Shown here: positions 1 through 7,632 of the stretch, piece after piece
How the letters are laid out: each line of letters begins with the position of its first letter
Numbering within the stretch: position 1 is the first letter of the stretch
From: Ferrimonas balearica
Lineage (GTDB): Bacteria; Pseudomonadota; Gammaproteobacteria; Enterobacterales; Shewanellaceae
Length of the DNA stretch: 64,000 nucleotides
Direction: 5' to 3'
Assembly (NCBI RefSeq): GCF_019802055.1
Contig: NZ_JAHVHW010000005.1
Coordinates: 84,346-148,345 of the forward strand
Notes under the pieces: model-generated
Told to the model about the DNA's origin: nothing
The model's database searches: none
The model's input: the letters and a program-made list of their open reading frames with translations, nothing else
Translations under genes and position numbers: made by a program

Positions 1-153
1 CGCAACCGGGTGGGTAATGTAGGGGTCGCCGCTGGATCGAGTCTGCCCATCGTGAGCGTCACGGGCAGTGATATAAGCTTGGGTAAGCTGTTCTACCTGC
101 TCGGGTTCCAAGTAGCTGGCAGCCAGTTCCTTTAGGCCTTCAAACAGGTACAA
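1..153 (-). CDS. spoT: SpoT, (p)ppGpp synthetase/hydrolase, 5' end only
   Basis: Only the first 51 codons are in the window; the gene runs off the left edge. The product makes and, mainly, degrades the stringent-response alarmone (p)ppGpp. The translation begins MYLFEGLKELAASYLEPEQ and reaches DAHDGQTRSSGDPYITHPVA in two matching stretches typical of the SpoT HD-domain N-terminus. The start is a TTG at 151-153, with a GGAGG Shine-Dalgarno 8 bases upstream. No ATG or GTG fits the family N-terminus. It lies 15 bases after the rpoZ stop, which gives the classic gmk-rpoZ-spoT order. SpoT identity is strong; enzymatic balance cannot be judged from this fragment. Confidence 0.93.
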   Translation of the reverse strand, partial: MYLFEGLKELAASYLEPEQVEQLTQAYITARDAHDGQTRSSGDPYITHPVA

Positions 154-168
154 CGGCGACCTCCGGAA

Positions 169-447
169 TTACAGGGAGCGACCTTCGGCGATGGCAGCAA
201 CAGCAGCCAGTTCGGCGGCTTCCTGCTCACGCTGGGCCTGACGCTCCTGCTCATCCAGGGCGGCAGAGTTGATCAAACCCTGCTCGATTTCGCGCAGTGC
301 CACTACGGTCGATTTATCGTTTTCCACCTCTACCAGCGCCTCTTTGCCCTGAACGGACAGTTGGCGAGCGCGACGTGCCGCCACCAGGATCAGGTCAAAA
401 CGGTTGCCGATCTTATCTACGGCGTCTTCTACAGTAACCCGTGCCAT
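169..447 (-). CDS. rpoZ: RNA polymerase omega subunit
   Basis: This is the 92-residue omega subunit, which helps assemble the beta' subunit of RNA polymerase and contributes to the ppGpp site on the enzyme. The N-terminus [20 protein letters not shown] and the following [32 protein letters not shown] region match the family in order; the length is normal. The C-terminal tail is rich in Gln, Glu and Ala, as is common. It sits between gmk (59-base gap) and spoT (15-base gap) and is probably co-transcribed with both. Confidence 0.97.
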   Translation of the reverse strand: MARVTVEDAVDKIGNRFDLILVAARRARQLSVQGKEALVEVENDKSTVVALREIEQGLINSAALDEQERQAQREQEAAELAAVAAIAEGRSL

Positions 448-506
448 TACGAGGAGCTCCTGATTAAGTTGGAAAAAAATGACGCAAAATTGTACATGAT
501 GTCGGC

Positions 507-1130
507 TTAGTCTGCCAACAGATCATCTAGCATACCACCGTGTGCCTCAACCTGCCTAGCAAGGCGGGTTCGCTCAGCCTTGACGATGGCACGTAACTCA
601 CTCAGAGCGGTATCGAAATCTTCGTTCACCAACAGGTAATCAAACTCACCATAGTGAGAGATTTCGCTCTGGGCTTCCGCCATCCGACCGGCGATCACCT
701 CGTCGCTGTCCTGGCCACGGCTGCGCAGACGACGCTCAAGTTCCGCCCGGGAGGGGGGCAGAATAAAGATACCGATGGCATCGGGGATCAGGGTTTTGAC
801 CTGACGGGCGCCCTGCCAGTCGATGTCCAGAAACACATCGATGCCCTTTTCCAGAGTCTGCTCAATGGTGATGCGAGAGGTGCCGTAGTAGTTACCAAAC
901 ACTTCGGCCCACTCGAAGAAGGCACCCTGGTCAATCAGGTCCTTAAACGCTTCGGGGGTGACGAAGTGATAGTGGACGCCGTTCTCCTCTCCGGGACGCA
1001 TGGCGCGAGTGGTGTGGGACACAGACACCTGCATATCAGCCGACTTGCCTTGCAGCAGCGCGCTGATAAGGGAGGATTTCCCTGCGCCGCTGGGGGCAGA
1101 GAGGATAAAAAGGTTACCACGACGTGCCAT
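507..1130 (-). CDS. gmk: Guanylate kinase
   Basis: This 207-residue cytoplasmic enzyme phosphorylates GMP to GDP with ATP. The P-loop [10 protein letters not shown] is at about residues 11-20, followed by [19 protein letters not shown], the GMP-binding region. [10 protein letters not shown] at about residue 100 carries the conserved Asp. Length is typical. It is the first gene of the gmk-rpoZ-spoT group; the 267-base gap to dps holds its promoter, which I could not place with confidence. Confidence 0.97.
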   Translation of the reverse strand: MARRGNLFILSAPSGAGKSSLISALLQGKSADMQVSVSHTTRAMRPGEENGVHYHFVTPEAFKDLIDQGAFFEWAEVFGNYYGTSRITIEQTLEKGIDVFLDIDWQGARQVKTLIPDAIGIFILPPSRAELERRLRSRGQDSDEVIAGRMAEAQSEISHYGEFDYLLVNEDFDTALSELRAIVKAERTRLARQVEAHGGMLDDLLAD

Positions 1131-1397
1131 GGTGTTCGGGATCCTGACGCTTGGGGCTGGCGTACAGTGTAGCGCCTGCCGAAGTTAGGTCGGGGCGCTG
1201 CCCCAACGGTGAAAATTGAGGCGCGAAATGTTAACACGCCCGCCGCGGCGGGCCAAGAAGCGCGCGATGATCCATCGGTCACACTCTGATAATCGCACAC
1301 TTAGATTGGGGTGATAGGTTCTATTCGCTTTTGTGGTTATGTGGGGCTGGCTATTCTGTGCCGGAGCAATGAACTTCCCTAATTTGAGGCACAGACA

Positions 1398-1877
1398 ATG
1401 AGCACCAACCTGATTGGACTGGATAAAGTGGGCGCGGAAAGCCTGGCAGATCAACTGAACCAACTCCTGGCCAACTACCAGGTTCTCTATATGAATGTGC
1501 GCGGCTTCCACTGGAACGTGCAGGGCGCCAACTTTTTTGAGCTGCACGCCAAGTTTGAGGAGATCTACGATCAGCTGCTGCTGAAGGTGGATGAGATCGC
1601 TGAGCGTATCCTGACTCTGGGTCATCAGCCCCGCCACGCTTTCTCCGATTACCTGAAGATGAGCCAGATCGACGAGGTTAAGGGCGTGCGCGACGGCCAT
1701 GTCGCCATCGAAAGCATTCTGAGTGCCTACAAGTTGCTGTTGAGCCAGCAGCGCCGCATTCTGGCCCAGGCCAGTGAACTGGGCGATGAAGGTACCGTTT
1801 CCCTGATGAGCGATTACATCAGCCAGCAGGAGAAAGAGTCCTGGATGCTGGCGGCGTACCAGGGTCGTGGCGCCTGA
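1398..1877 (+). CDS. dps: Dps-family ferritin-like protein
   Basis: This 159-residue protein belongs to the Dps/starvation ferritin family, which oxidises ferrous iron with peroxide and stores it in a 12-mer shell. The di-iron ferroxidase signature is visible at about residues 33-60: NVRGFHWNVQGANFFELH followed by FEEIYDQ. The Lys-rich DNA-binding tail of E. coli Dps is absent, so DNA binding is uncertain. It stands alone between divergent gmk and the convergent end of the exopolysaccharide operon; its stop is 14 bases from that of the opposing gene. The promoter region 1185-1397 has no convincing OxyR or Fur site. Confidence 0.9.
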   Translation: MSTNLIGLDKVGAESLADQLNQLLANYQVLYMNVRGFHWNVQGANFFELHAKFEEIYDQLLLKVDEIAERILTLGHQPRHAFSDYLKMSQIDEVKGVRDGHVAIESILSAYKLLLSQQRRILAQASELGDEGTVSLMSDYISQQEKESWMLAAYQGRGA

Positions 1878-1891
1878 GCCTGCCCGGTCCC

Positions 1892-2821
1892 TCAGGGATT
1901 CAGGTAGTCCCGCAGATAGCGACATCCAGTCTGAACGTCGATGGGCACCGGCACGGTGAGGTGTCGGGCGCCCGTCAGCGGCAGACCGGAAGGCAGTGGG
2001 GCAATTGCATTCTGCCAGCGGTCCAACAGATGAAACTGGCTGAACGCTTCCTGTTGCTGAGAATGCAATGCGGGGGAGAGTTCTGCTGGATCAATGGCCC
2101 GGCACTGCCATTCGGCACCCGGGGTCAGCCACGCCAGATGGGTGGGCGATAGCCGCTCGGCCAACTGCCCCGGATAGAGCGTTTCCACCCCGACCCGCCA
2201 TTGCGCCTCGCCGATTCGTCGGCCGGGGCGCTCCGGCGAGCCCACCATGCCGGGTAGCCAGGGATGGCTGCGCAGATGATGGGGACGAAGGTAAAAGTGG
2301 TCCTGCAGACAGTACGCCTCACCCTGGAGGAACAGAAACTTATCCTCCGCCAACAGTTGCCAACCCTCTTCCATCAAGCCCAGCACCAGTTGGGTTTTTC
2401 CCACCTGTTTTGCCCCGAACAGCATCAGAGTACGCGGGCCCTGACCGAGTACCGCACCGTGCATCAGGGCGCCACCTTGACGGGCCATCAGTATCCTGAT
2501 GGCCCACAGCAGTCCAAAGTGCAGCCGTCCGTAATGGGGCGCACGCACCAGAAGGCGAAAGCCGTCGCTGATCGGCTGAATCACAAGCCGTTTTTGGGTT
2601 TGCCCCAGCCAGTGCGCGCCAAGTTGATCGAATTGCCACTGGGGCTTGAGGCGCGGCCGGTAACCCGGGGTATCCAGGGTGCCCAGTTCAATACGCCAGG
2701 GGGCCGTTGAACGCTCTGCGCGGAATCGGCCAAAGCGCTCAAGAAGCGGGGTAAGAAGGGGCTGTGGCAGCACGCCCTCAATACGGATCAGGTCGTACAG
2801 GTTGAGCGTCACGTTGTTCAT
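1892..2821 (-). CDS. HPr-kinase-like P-loop protein of the exopolysaccharide operon
   Basis: This 309-residue protein has a Walker A motif, GAKQVGKT, in the second half, followed by EEGWQLLAEDKFLFLQG, the layout of HPr-kinase/PEP-carboxykinase-like serine kinases. Such genes recur in exopolysaccharide loci, where the phosphorylated target is unknown. The start chosen is the ATG at 2821, because it overlaps the TGA of the flippase gene (ATGA at 2818-2821) and the preceding sequence of the longer frame is low-complexity. It is the last gene of the operon and ends 14 bases from the dps stop. Kinase activity is an inference from the P-loop only. Confidence 0.7.
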   Translation of the reverse strand: MNNVTLNLYDLIRIEGVLPQPLLTPLLERFGRFRAERSTAPWRIELGTLDTPGYRPRLKPQWQFDQLGAHWLGQTQKRLVIQPISDGFRLLVRAPHYGRLHFGLLWAIRILMARQGGALMHGAVLGQGPRTLMLFGAKQVGKTQLVLGLMEEGWQLLAEDKFLFLQGEAYCLQDHFYLRPHHLRSHPWLPGMVGSPERPGRRIGEAQWRVGVETLYPGQLAERLSPTHLAWLTPGAEWQCRAIDPAELSPALHSQQQEAFSQFHLLDRWQNAIAPLPSGLPLTGARHLTVPVPIDVQTGCRYLRDYLNP

Positions 2822-4233
2822 GCGCTGGCCCCCGAGGCGCGGTGAGCCTGCCACCAGAACAGGGGGGCCACCAGTGCCATCAGCGCCATCTGAACGCCAA
2901 GCTGTTGCCACAGTGCCCACTGCGACGGCAAAGGCAGGGAATGCAGCGCCCACCACAGCAACAGCGTCAGAGCGAAAGGCAGCAGCAGTGTCAGCGCCTG
3001 AGCCCGGTAGGGTGAGCGATCCAGCTGCTGACAGAGAAAATGCATCAACGCCAGGGCCAATCCGGCGTAACCCAGGCTGAATCCGATGGCGACGGTTTCC
3101 AGCTTAGGCCACCACATCAATGCCAGTGCCGTCACTCCCATCACCACCGGCACCAGCATCCAGGCGTGCTTCGCCGCCTGAGCCTGCCAGCGATGAGCAA
3201 CGATCAACCCGCGAGCCGGATAACCCAGCGCCAGAAAGAAACTGCCAAGAGCCAGCAGCTGAGCCGAGTGCTGGGCCGGGCCATATTCCGGCAAACCATA
3301 GTGGATCAGCCCGGGCAGCAGCAGTACCGCTGGCAGAATCAGCAGCGGCATCAGCCAGGCGGTGCGGTGCATGGGACGCCAGTAGTGGCGGGCCAGACGC
3401 TGTCCGCTGGCTTCGTAGCCCGTCTCCTGCATCAGCTTGGGCTCACTCACCTCCCGGGCGGCGCCCGGCAGGTTCATAAGCGGACCGAGCAGCATGGTGC
3501 CCAGGGTGTAGTAACCCAGGGCCTCAAGTCCCAGCAGCCAGGCCACCAACAGTTTATCCAGCAGGCGCAGGCTCAGGCTGACCAACTCCAGCATCAGGAT
3601 GGGGAAGCCCAGCCGCACCTGGTGCAGGAACTGCTGCCACTCCCAGGGCTGCCGCTGTCTGGGGCTGCCCTCCCGGGCAGACCAGTAGAGCAGCGCCAGA
3701 CAGATCGGCAATGCCAGGAAGGCGCCCAGTATCCCCAGAGTCAGGATCAGGCCCAGAGTCAGGGCGAACTGAAGACCGTAGCGCAGTGCCGTAATGCGGG
3801 CCAGGGTGCCGAACCGTTCTTCGCTTTTCAGTTCCGCCATGCGGTGATCAAAGGCCCACACCAACACCACTGAGATGGCGGCACATACCAGACCAAAGCG
3901 GGTGACGCTGTCCTCGGTGCCGAAGGTGGCATAACCGAGAATCATCAGGGCCAGCACCAGATTCAGGATCAGGGAGCCCCAGTACACGCTGTTCTTCAAC
4001 GCGTCGATCTGCTCGGTCTCTCCCTGCCCCTTTAAGCGGGGCACCTGGTAGCGGAGGCTGGAGCGCGCCCCCAGATGCAGGTAGGTGCTGTAGGTGGGAA
4101 ACAGGTTCAGCAGGGCAAACAGGCCGAGGGCTTCCGGCCCAAGCAGCTTGGGTCGCAAAAAGGCGGTGATCAGCCCCAAACCGTGGCGGAGACCACGGCT
4201 GGCGGCGAGCTGAGCCACAGACTTGCGGCTCAT
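2818..4233 (-). CDS. Polysaccharide flippase (Wzx/MATE-like)
   Basis: This 471-residue inner-membrane protein has about 12 hydrophobic segments spread over its length. The N-terminus SVAQLAASRGLRHGLGLI is followed by RPKLLGPEALGLFALLNLFP, typical of Wzx/RfbX-type exporters that flip undecaprenol-linked repeat units across the inner membrane. It overlaps the genes on both sides by 4 bases (ATGA), so it is translationally coupled in the exopolysaccharide operon. Substrate is unknown. Confidence 0.82.
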   Translation of the reverse strand: MSRKSVAQLAASRGLRHGLGLITAFLRPKLLGPEALGLFALLNLFPTYSTYLHLGARSSLRYQVPRLKGQGETEQIDALKNSVYWGSLILNLVLALMILGYATFGTEDSVTRFGLVCAAISVVLVWAFDHRMAELKSEERFGTLARITALRYGLQFALTLGLILTLGILGAFLALPICLALLYWSAREGSPRQRQPWEWQQFLHQVRLGFPILMLELVSLSLRLLDKLLVAWLLGLEALGYYTLGTMLLGPLMNLPGAAREVSEPKLMQETGYEASGQRLARHYWRPMHRTAWLMPLLILPAVLLLPGLIHYGLPEYGPAQHSAQLLALGSFFLALGYPARGLIVAHRWQAQAAKHAWMLVPVVMGVTALALMWWPKLETVAIGFSLGYAGLALALMHFLCQQLDRSPYRAQALTLLLPFALTLLLWWALHSLPLPSQWALWQQLGVQMALMALVAPLFWWQAHRASGASA

Positions 4234-5366
4234 GGCAGCACCACCGTGATGGCGGGGCCCAGCCCCTGATGATTGAGAGCGGCCAGGCGAATCTCCTGGC
4301 TGGTTGCCGGTATTTGCAGTGGGCCAGCCCGGACCTCCTGAGGTTCACCGTCCAGCCAGATCCGATAACGGTTGGCCCCCGGCACTTCAGGCCACTCGAG
4401 CCAGCGTGCCCCCTCCCGAACCACCACCGTAGCGGCGGGGGCCTGCTGCGGAGTCTGAGTGGTCAGATCCAGCACCCTGAACGCCTCATAGGGGATGCGT
4501 CGCAGCGTGCGCTTATGCAGCGCCCCGTCCCAGTGGGCGGTGCCCTCATACTCGGCGTAAAGCTTGGGATGGCCGCTGCCGTCGATCAGGATCATCCCGT
4601 ACTGCTGCAGTGCCCGGGCGATGACGCGTTCAACCGGGGTCAGTTGCCAGCGGTCGAAGTCGGCCTCCCCCAGAGTGGGATCCAACTGCAGCCGCGCGCC
4701 CATCGGCAGATAGTGAGGTTCAAAGGCTTTGCCGTCACTCTTTGTGGCCGGGTGGATGTGCATCGGGTTGGGGTAGTTGATCCCCAGCGCAATGGCGTGG
4801 TCGATCCGGCCCTGCTGAATCTCCCAGGGACGCACCAACCCAATCAGGTAGGGTACGCCAGCGCCGCGACTGATAAAGCCGCGGGGCGGTACGCCGCTCC
4901 ATCGGGTGTTGTAGCGATAGCCGTTGACCGCAACCCAGCTGCCATCCGGCAAAGGACGCGCCTGCCAGAACCCCCATTCATCCCCGGTGACCGGATCCCA
5001 CAGTACGATCTGGCTGTCGCTGCCTTTGGCTGCCCGGGCGCCAACGGGCAGCGGGGCCAATACGGTAGTGCGCTTCAGCAGGCGCAGATCCTGACCCTGG
5101 TTGCTCACCTCGGAAAACACCCCGGAGAGGAGCACCGGTTTCATCGGCGTGCTGGCGTCGATTTCGTACACCGGCATCGTGTACTGGTTGGGGTCGATGC
5201 CGAAGACGCCGGACATCTGGCTCAGATAGAAAGCGGAGTTGGGGTCTGTTTTGGGAGTCTCGCCAATCTTCAGGTTCCAGGGGCTGTCCGGGTGGTAGGG
5301 CCGCTCCCCGGCGCTCAGGGTCGCGGCGGACAGTGCCAATATCAGGCCGCAGAGCCAACGCATCAT
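4230..5366 (-). CDS. Secreted protein of unknown function with a C-terminal FnIII-like domain
   Basis: This 378-residue protein begins with a Sec-type signal (MMRWLCGLILALSAATLSAG). A central region has the motifs GRIDHAIALGI, HIHPATKSDG, LPMGARLQLDP and QYGMILIDGSG, which I recall from uncharacterised secreted proteins of actinobacteria and other bacteria that share the 'hypothetical, GRIxHA ... YGMIL' layout. The last ~75 residues look like a fibronectin type III domain (WLEWPEVPGANRYRIWLDG). The start at 5366 overlaps the stop of the upstream gene. Its place in the operon suggests a periplasmic or extracellular role in polysaccharide handling, possibly a lyase or hydrolase, but that is inference. 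Confidence 0.65.
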   Translation of the reverse strand: MMRWLCGLILALSAATLSAGERPYHPDSPWNLKIGETPKTDPNSAFYLSQMSGVFGIDPNQYTMPVYEIDASTPMKPVLLSGVFSEVSNQGQDLRLLKRTTVLAPLPVGARAAKGSDSQIVLWDPVTGDEWGFWQARPLPDGSWVAVNGYRYNTRWSGVPPRGFISRGAGVPYLIGLVRPWEIQQGRIDHAIALGINYPNPMHIHPATKSDGKAFEPHYLPMGARLQLDPTLGEADFDRWQLTPVERVIARALQQYGMILIDGSGHPKLYAEYEGTAHWDGALHKRTLRRIPYEAFRVLDLTTQTPQQAPAATVVVREGARWLEWPEVPGANRYRIWLDGEPQEVRAGPLQIPATSQEIRLAALNHQGLGPAITVVLP

Positions 5367-6535
5367 CGGGCCTCCCGGGCACAGGCGATCAGGGCGTTTG
5401 CCTCGGCGCTGGAGATGGGCGTCTGGGCAAAGTAATCGATGGGGTGCAGGTAGCTCATCAGGTATTGGCGTAAGCGTTTGGGCGTAAACGCAGAATAGTG
5501 ACAGCGTCCCAGCACCTGCAGGGGTTTGTCCAGCAGCATCGCTTCCAGTCCCACCGTCGAGTTGATGGTCACCACTGCCCGGGCATGGGGCAGCAACTGT
5601 GGCATCGGAGCCTGAGTCAGCAGCCAGCCGCGGGCCAGACTCTCCGATCTCAGCCATTCGAGAATGCGCGTGTCCGGTTCGGCCGGGTGCGGTTTGATGC
5701 AGAGCGTCAGCCCCTGGGCTTCGGCGTGCTTCGCCGCCAGCATCAGGGCCTCACGGTTATCCACGTCACTGTTGAACAGCAATTGGCTGTCGCTGCTCAC
5801 CTGCATGGGGTAGAGCAGAAAGGGCACTGAGGGGATCAGGTTGCCTGCCAGCGCGGGCTGGCGGCGGGCTCGCCACTTGCGTTGAGCGCGACGCCACAGT
5901 GGCTCGTCGGCGCTCAGCCCCCCCAACAGATAGCCCAGTTGGTCTTGCCACCAGTCCGGATTGACCCGACGGACCTGAGCGCTTTGCGGCGGTTGCTGGG
6001 CGCGACTCAGATAGGCCTCCCGCCAACTCTGAAATGCCGCCTCCGGATCCGGCAGGTGATCCAGTTGTTCCGGCTCACGGGCCAGCCGGGAGCGGGCGTT
6101 CACCCCTTCGGGATCCGCAAACAGTCGACCGGGGAAATTGCCCAGCTCCAGGTAGAGTATCCGATTGCCGTGGCAGCGGGCGTAGGCTGTGATGGTGCGC
6201 TCCACGGTGCGGCAACCGTTCCACACCAGCAGAAGAGTGTCGGAAGTGGCGTGTTCAGACAGGGCCTGCCAGGTGGCATCCTGCAAGCGACGCCAGTGTC
6301 CGGGGTGGCGCCAGCCCAGCGCCGCTTCCAGCCCAGGCTCCGGTTTGGGGTCGAGGGTAGCCTCGGGTGCCCCACGGCGCAGCCAATGGCAGGGAATGCC
6401 CGCTTCACGGGCTTTACGAAGCAGCGACAGGCGGCTGGTCAGCAGCTGCCAACGGCTGTCTGGCAGGGCCTGCTGCAAACGAACAAAGAAGTGGAAACGC
6501 TCAAGGCAGTCAACGTGTGCCAGGATCGGGGTCAT
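5363..6535 (-). CDS. Capsule-synthesis-type glycosyltransferase (KpsS/KpsC-like)
   Basis: This 390-residue protein has the signature of the capsule polysaccharide synthesis family: FLLYPMQVSSDSQLLFNSD at about residues 246-264, IKPHPAEPDTR and, near the C-terminus, VVTINSTVGLEAMLLDKPL. Family members add Kdo or other sugars to capsule or export-related lipids. It overlaps the genes on both sides by 4 bases. The N-terminal third (HVDCLERFHFFVRLQQALP) fits the first Rossmann-like domain. The exact sugar cannot be told. Confidence 0.75.
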   Translation of the reverse strand: MTPILAHVDCLERFHFFVRLQQALPDSRWQLLTSRLSLLRKAREAGIPCHWLRRGAPEATLDPKPEPGLEAALGWRHPGHWRRLQDATWQALSEHATSDTLLLVWNGCRTVERTITAYARCHGNRILYLELGNFPGRLFADPEGVNARSRLAREPEQLDHLPDPEAAFQSWREAYLSRAQQPPQSAQVRRVNPDWWQDQLGYLLGGLSADEPLWRRAQRKWRARRQPALAGNLIPSVPFLLYPMQVSSDSQLLFNSDVDNREALMLAAKHAEAQGLTLCIKPHPAEPDTRILEWLRSESLARGWLLTQAPMPQLLPHARAVVTINSTVGLEAMLLDKPLQVLGRCHYSAFTPKRLRQYLMSYLHPIDYFAQTPISSAEANALIACAREAR

Positions 6536-7632
6536 AGCGGCGACTCCAGTGCAGCCCGGTAGGCCGAAAGCGTCTGGCTCAACTGCTGTTCCGGGCTGAA
6601 GCGCTCGCGCAGTCGCACTTGAGCGGCGTGCCCCAGGCGCTCAGCCTTGCCGGGATCCGCCAACAGGTCGCGGACGGCGGCGGCAAGTGCCATCGCGTCG
6701 GTGGGCATCAGCAGGGCGTGTTCGTCATGCTGAAACAGCTCCGGGATGCCGCCAACGGCGGTGGCCACCATCGGTTTGGCCAGGGCGGCGCCCTCAAGCA
6801 GCACCAGAGGGGTGCCTTCGGTGTCGGAGCTGAGCATCAGAAGGTCGGAGGCGGCCATCAGAGCCTGGGTTTCGCCATAGGGCAGGGCGCCGGTCATCAC
6901 CACCGGCAGTGCCTGCGTCTGCACCGTTTCGGCCAGTTGCGCGCGCAGATGGCCATCCCCCACTACGATGCCCTGGACCTGTGGAAGCTGACTGACCGCA
7001 TCCAGGTAGCGATCAACCCGCTTGGCGGCTTCCAGTCGTGCCACCGTTAGCAGCCAGGGGCGGTTGGGATCCAATCCGTAGCGCTGCGCCAGCTCTGCCC
7101 GGCTTACCGCCATCGTGGGTGTTGGCGCCATGGCATTGGGGATCAGATGGATCCGATTCGACTCAACGCCTTCGGCCAGCAGCGCCTGCCGGATCGCATC
7201 AGACACCACAATCAGGGGGCCATCAGGCCGCAATGCATTTGCCAGCCAGGGATAAAGTTGCGCACGCCAATGCTGCCGGTACTCCAGCGCATACCAGGAG
7301 TTGAGGGTCGATACATGGGCGATGCCGCAGCGGCGGCTGGTCCAATGGGCCCAGAACTGGCTCTGGATGTTGTGACTGTCGATCAGCTCGATCCCCTGCG
7401 CTCGGCAGAAACGGCAGAGTCGGCCAAGCAGACGTGGATCGGCCTTATGTCGACCCAGCCCCACCACCGGCAGCCCCTGGGCGCGGGCTTCCCGGTAGAC
7501 CGGGCTATCGGTCAGCGCACCCAATACCGCGTGCTGATCCGGATACCGGGCCAGCAGGCCCAGTACCCGGCTGCTGGCTCCGCCAAACTGGGCGGAGAGA
7601 TCCAGCAGCAACACCTTGGGAACGTGAGACAT
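6532..7632 (-). CDS. GT4-family glycosyltransferase
   Basis: This 366-residue protein has a GT-B architecture. The N-terminus VLLLDLSAQFGGASSRVLGL is the acceptor-side domain. The donor-side domain carries LLTVARLEAAKRVDRYLDAV and SDTEGTPLVLLEGAALAKPM, with the E-x7-E-type nucleotide-sugar motif of family 4, followed by VATAVGGIPEL. It is coupled to its upstream neighbour by a TGATG one-base overlap and to the downstream gene by ATGA. Probably it adds one sugar of the exopolysaccharide repeat on the cytoplasmic face of the membrane. Confidence 0.88.
   Translation of the reverse strand: MSHVPKVLLLDLSAQFGGASSRVLGLLARYPDQHAVLGALTDSPVYREARAQGLPVVGLGRHKADPRLLGRLCRFCRAQGIELIDSHNIQSQFWAHWTSRRCGIAHVSTLNSWYALEYRQHWRAQLYPWLANALRPDGPLIVVSDAIRQALLAEGVESNRIHLIPNAMAPTPTMAVSRAELAQRYGLDPNRPWLLTVARLEAAKRVDRYLDAVSQLPQVQGIVVGDGHLRAQLAETVQTQALPVVMTGALPYGETQALMAASDLLMLSSDTEGTPLVLLEGAALAKPMVATAVGGIPELFQHDEHALLMPTDAMALAAAVRDLLADPGKAERLGHAAQVRLRERFSPEQQLSQTLSAYRAALESPL

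Noticed and set aside
1314..1324. An OxyR-like ATAG...CTAT pair upstream of dps
   Set aside because: The half-sites are 3 bases apart, not 7, and a second pair is missing.
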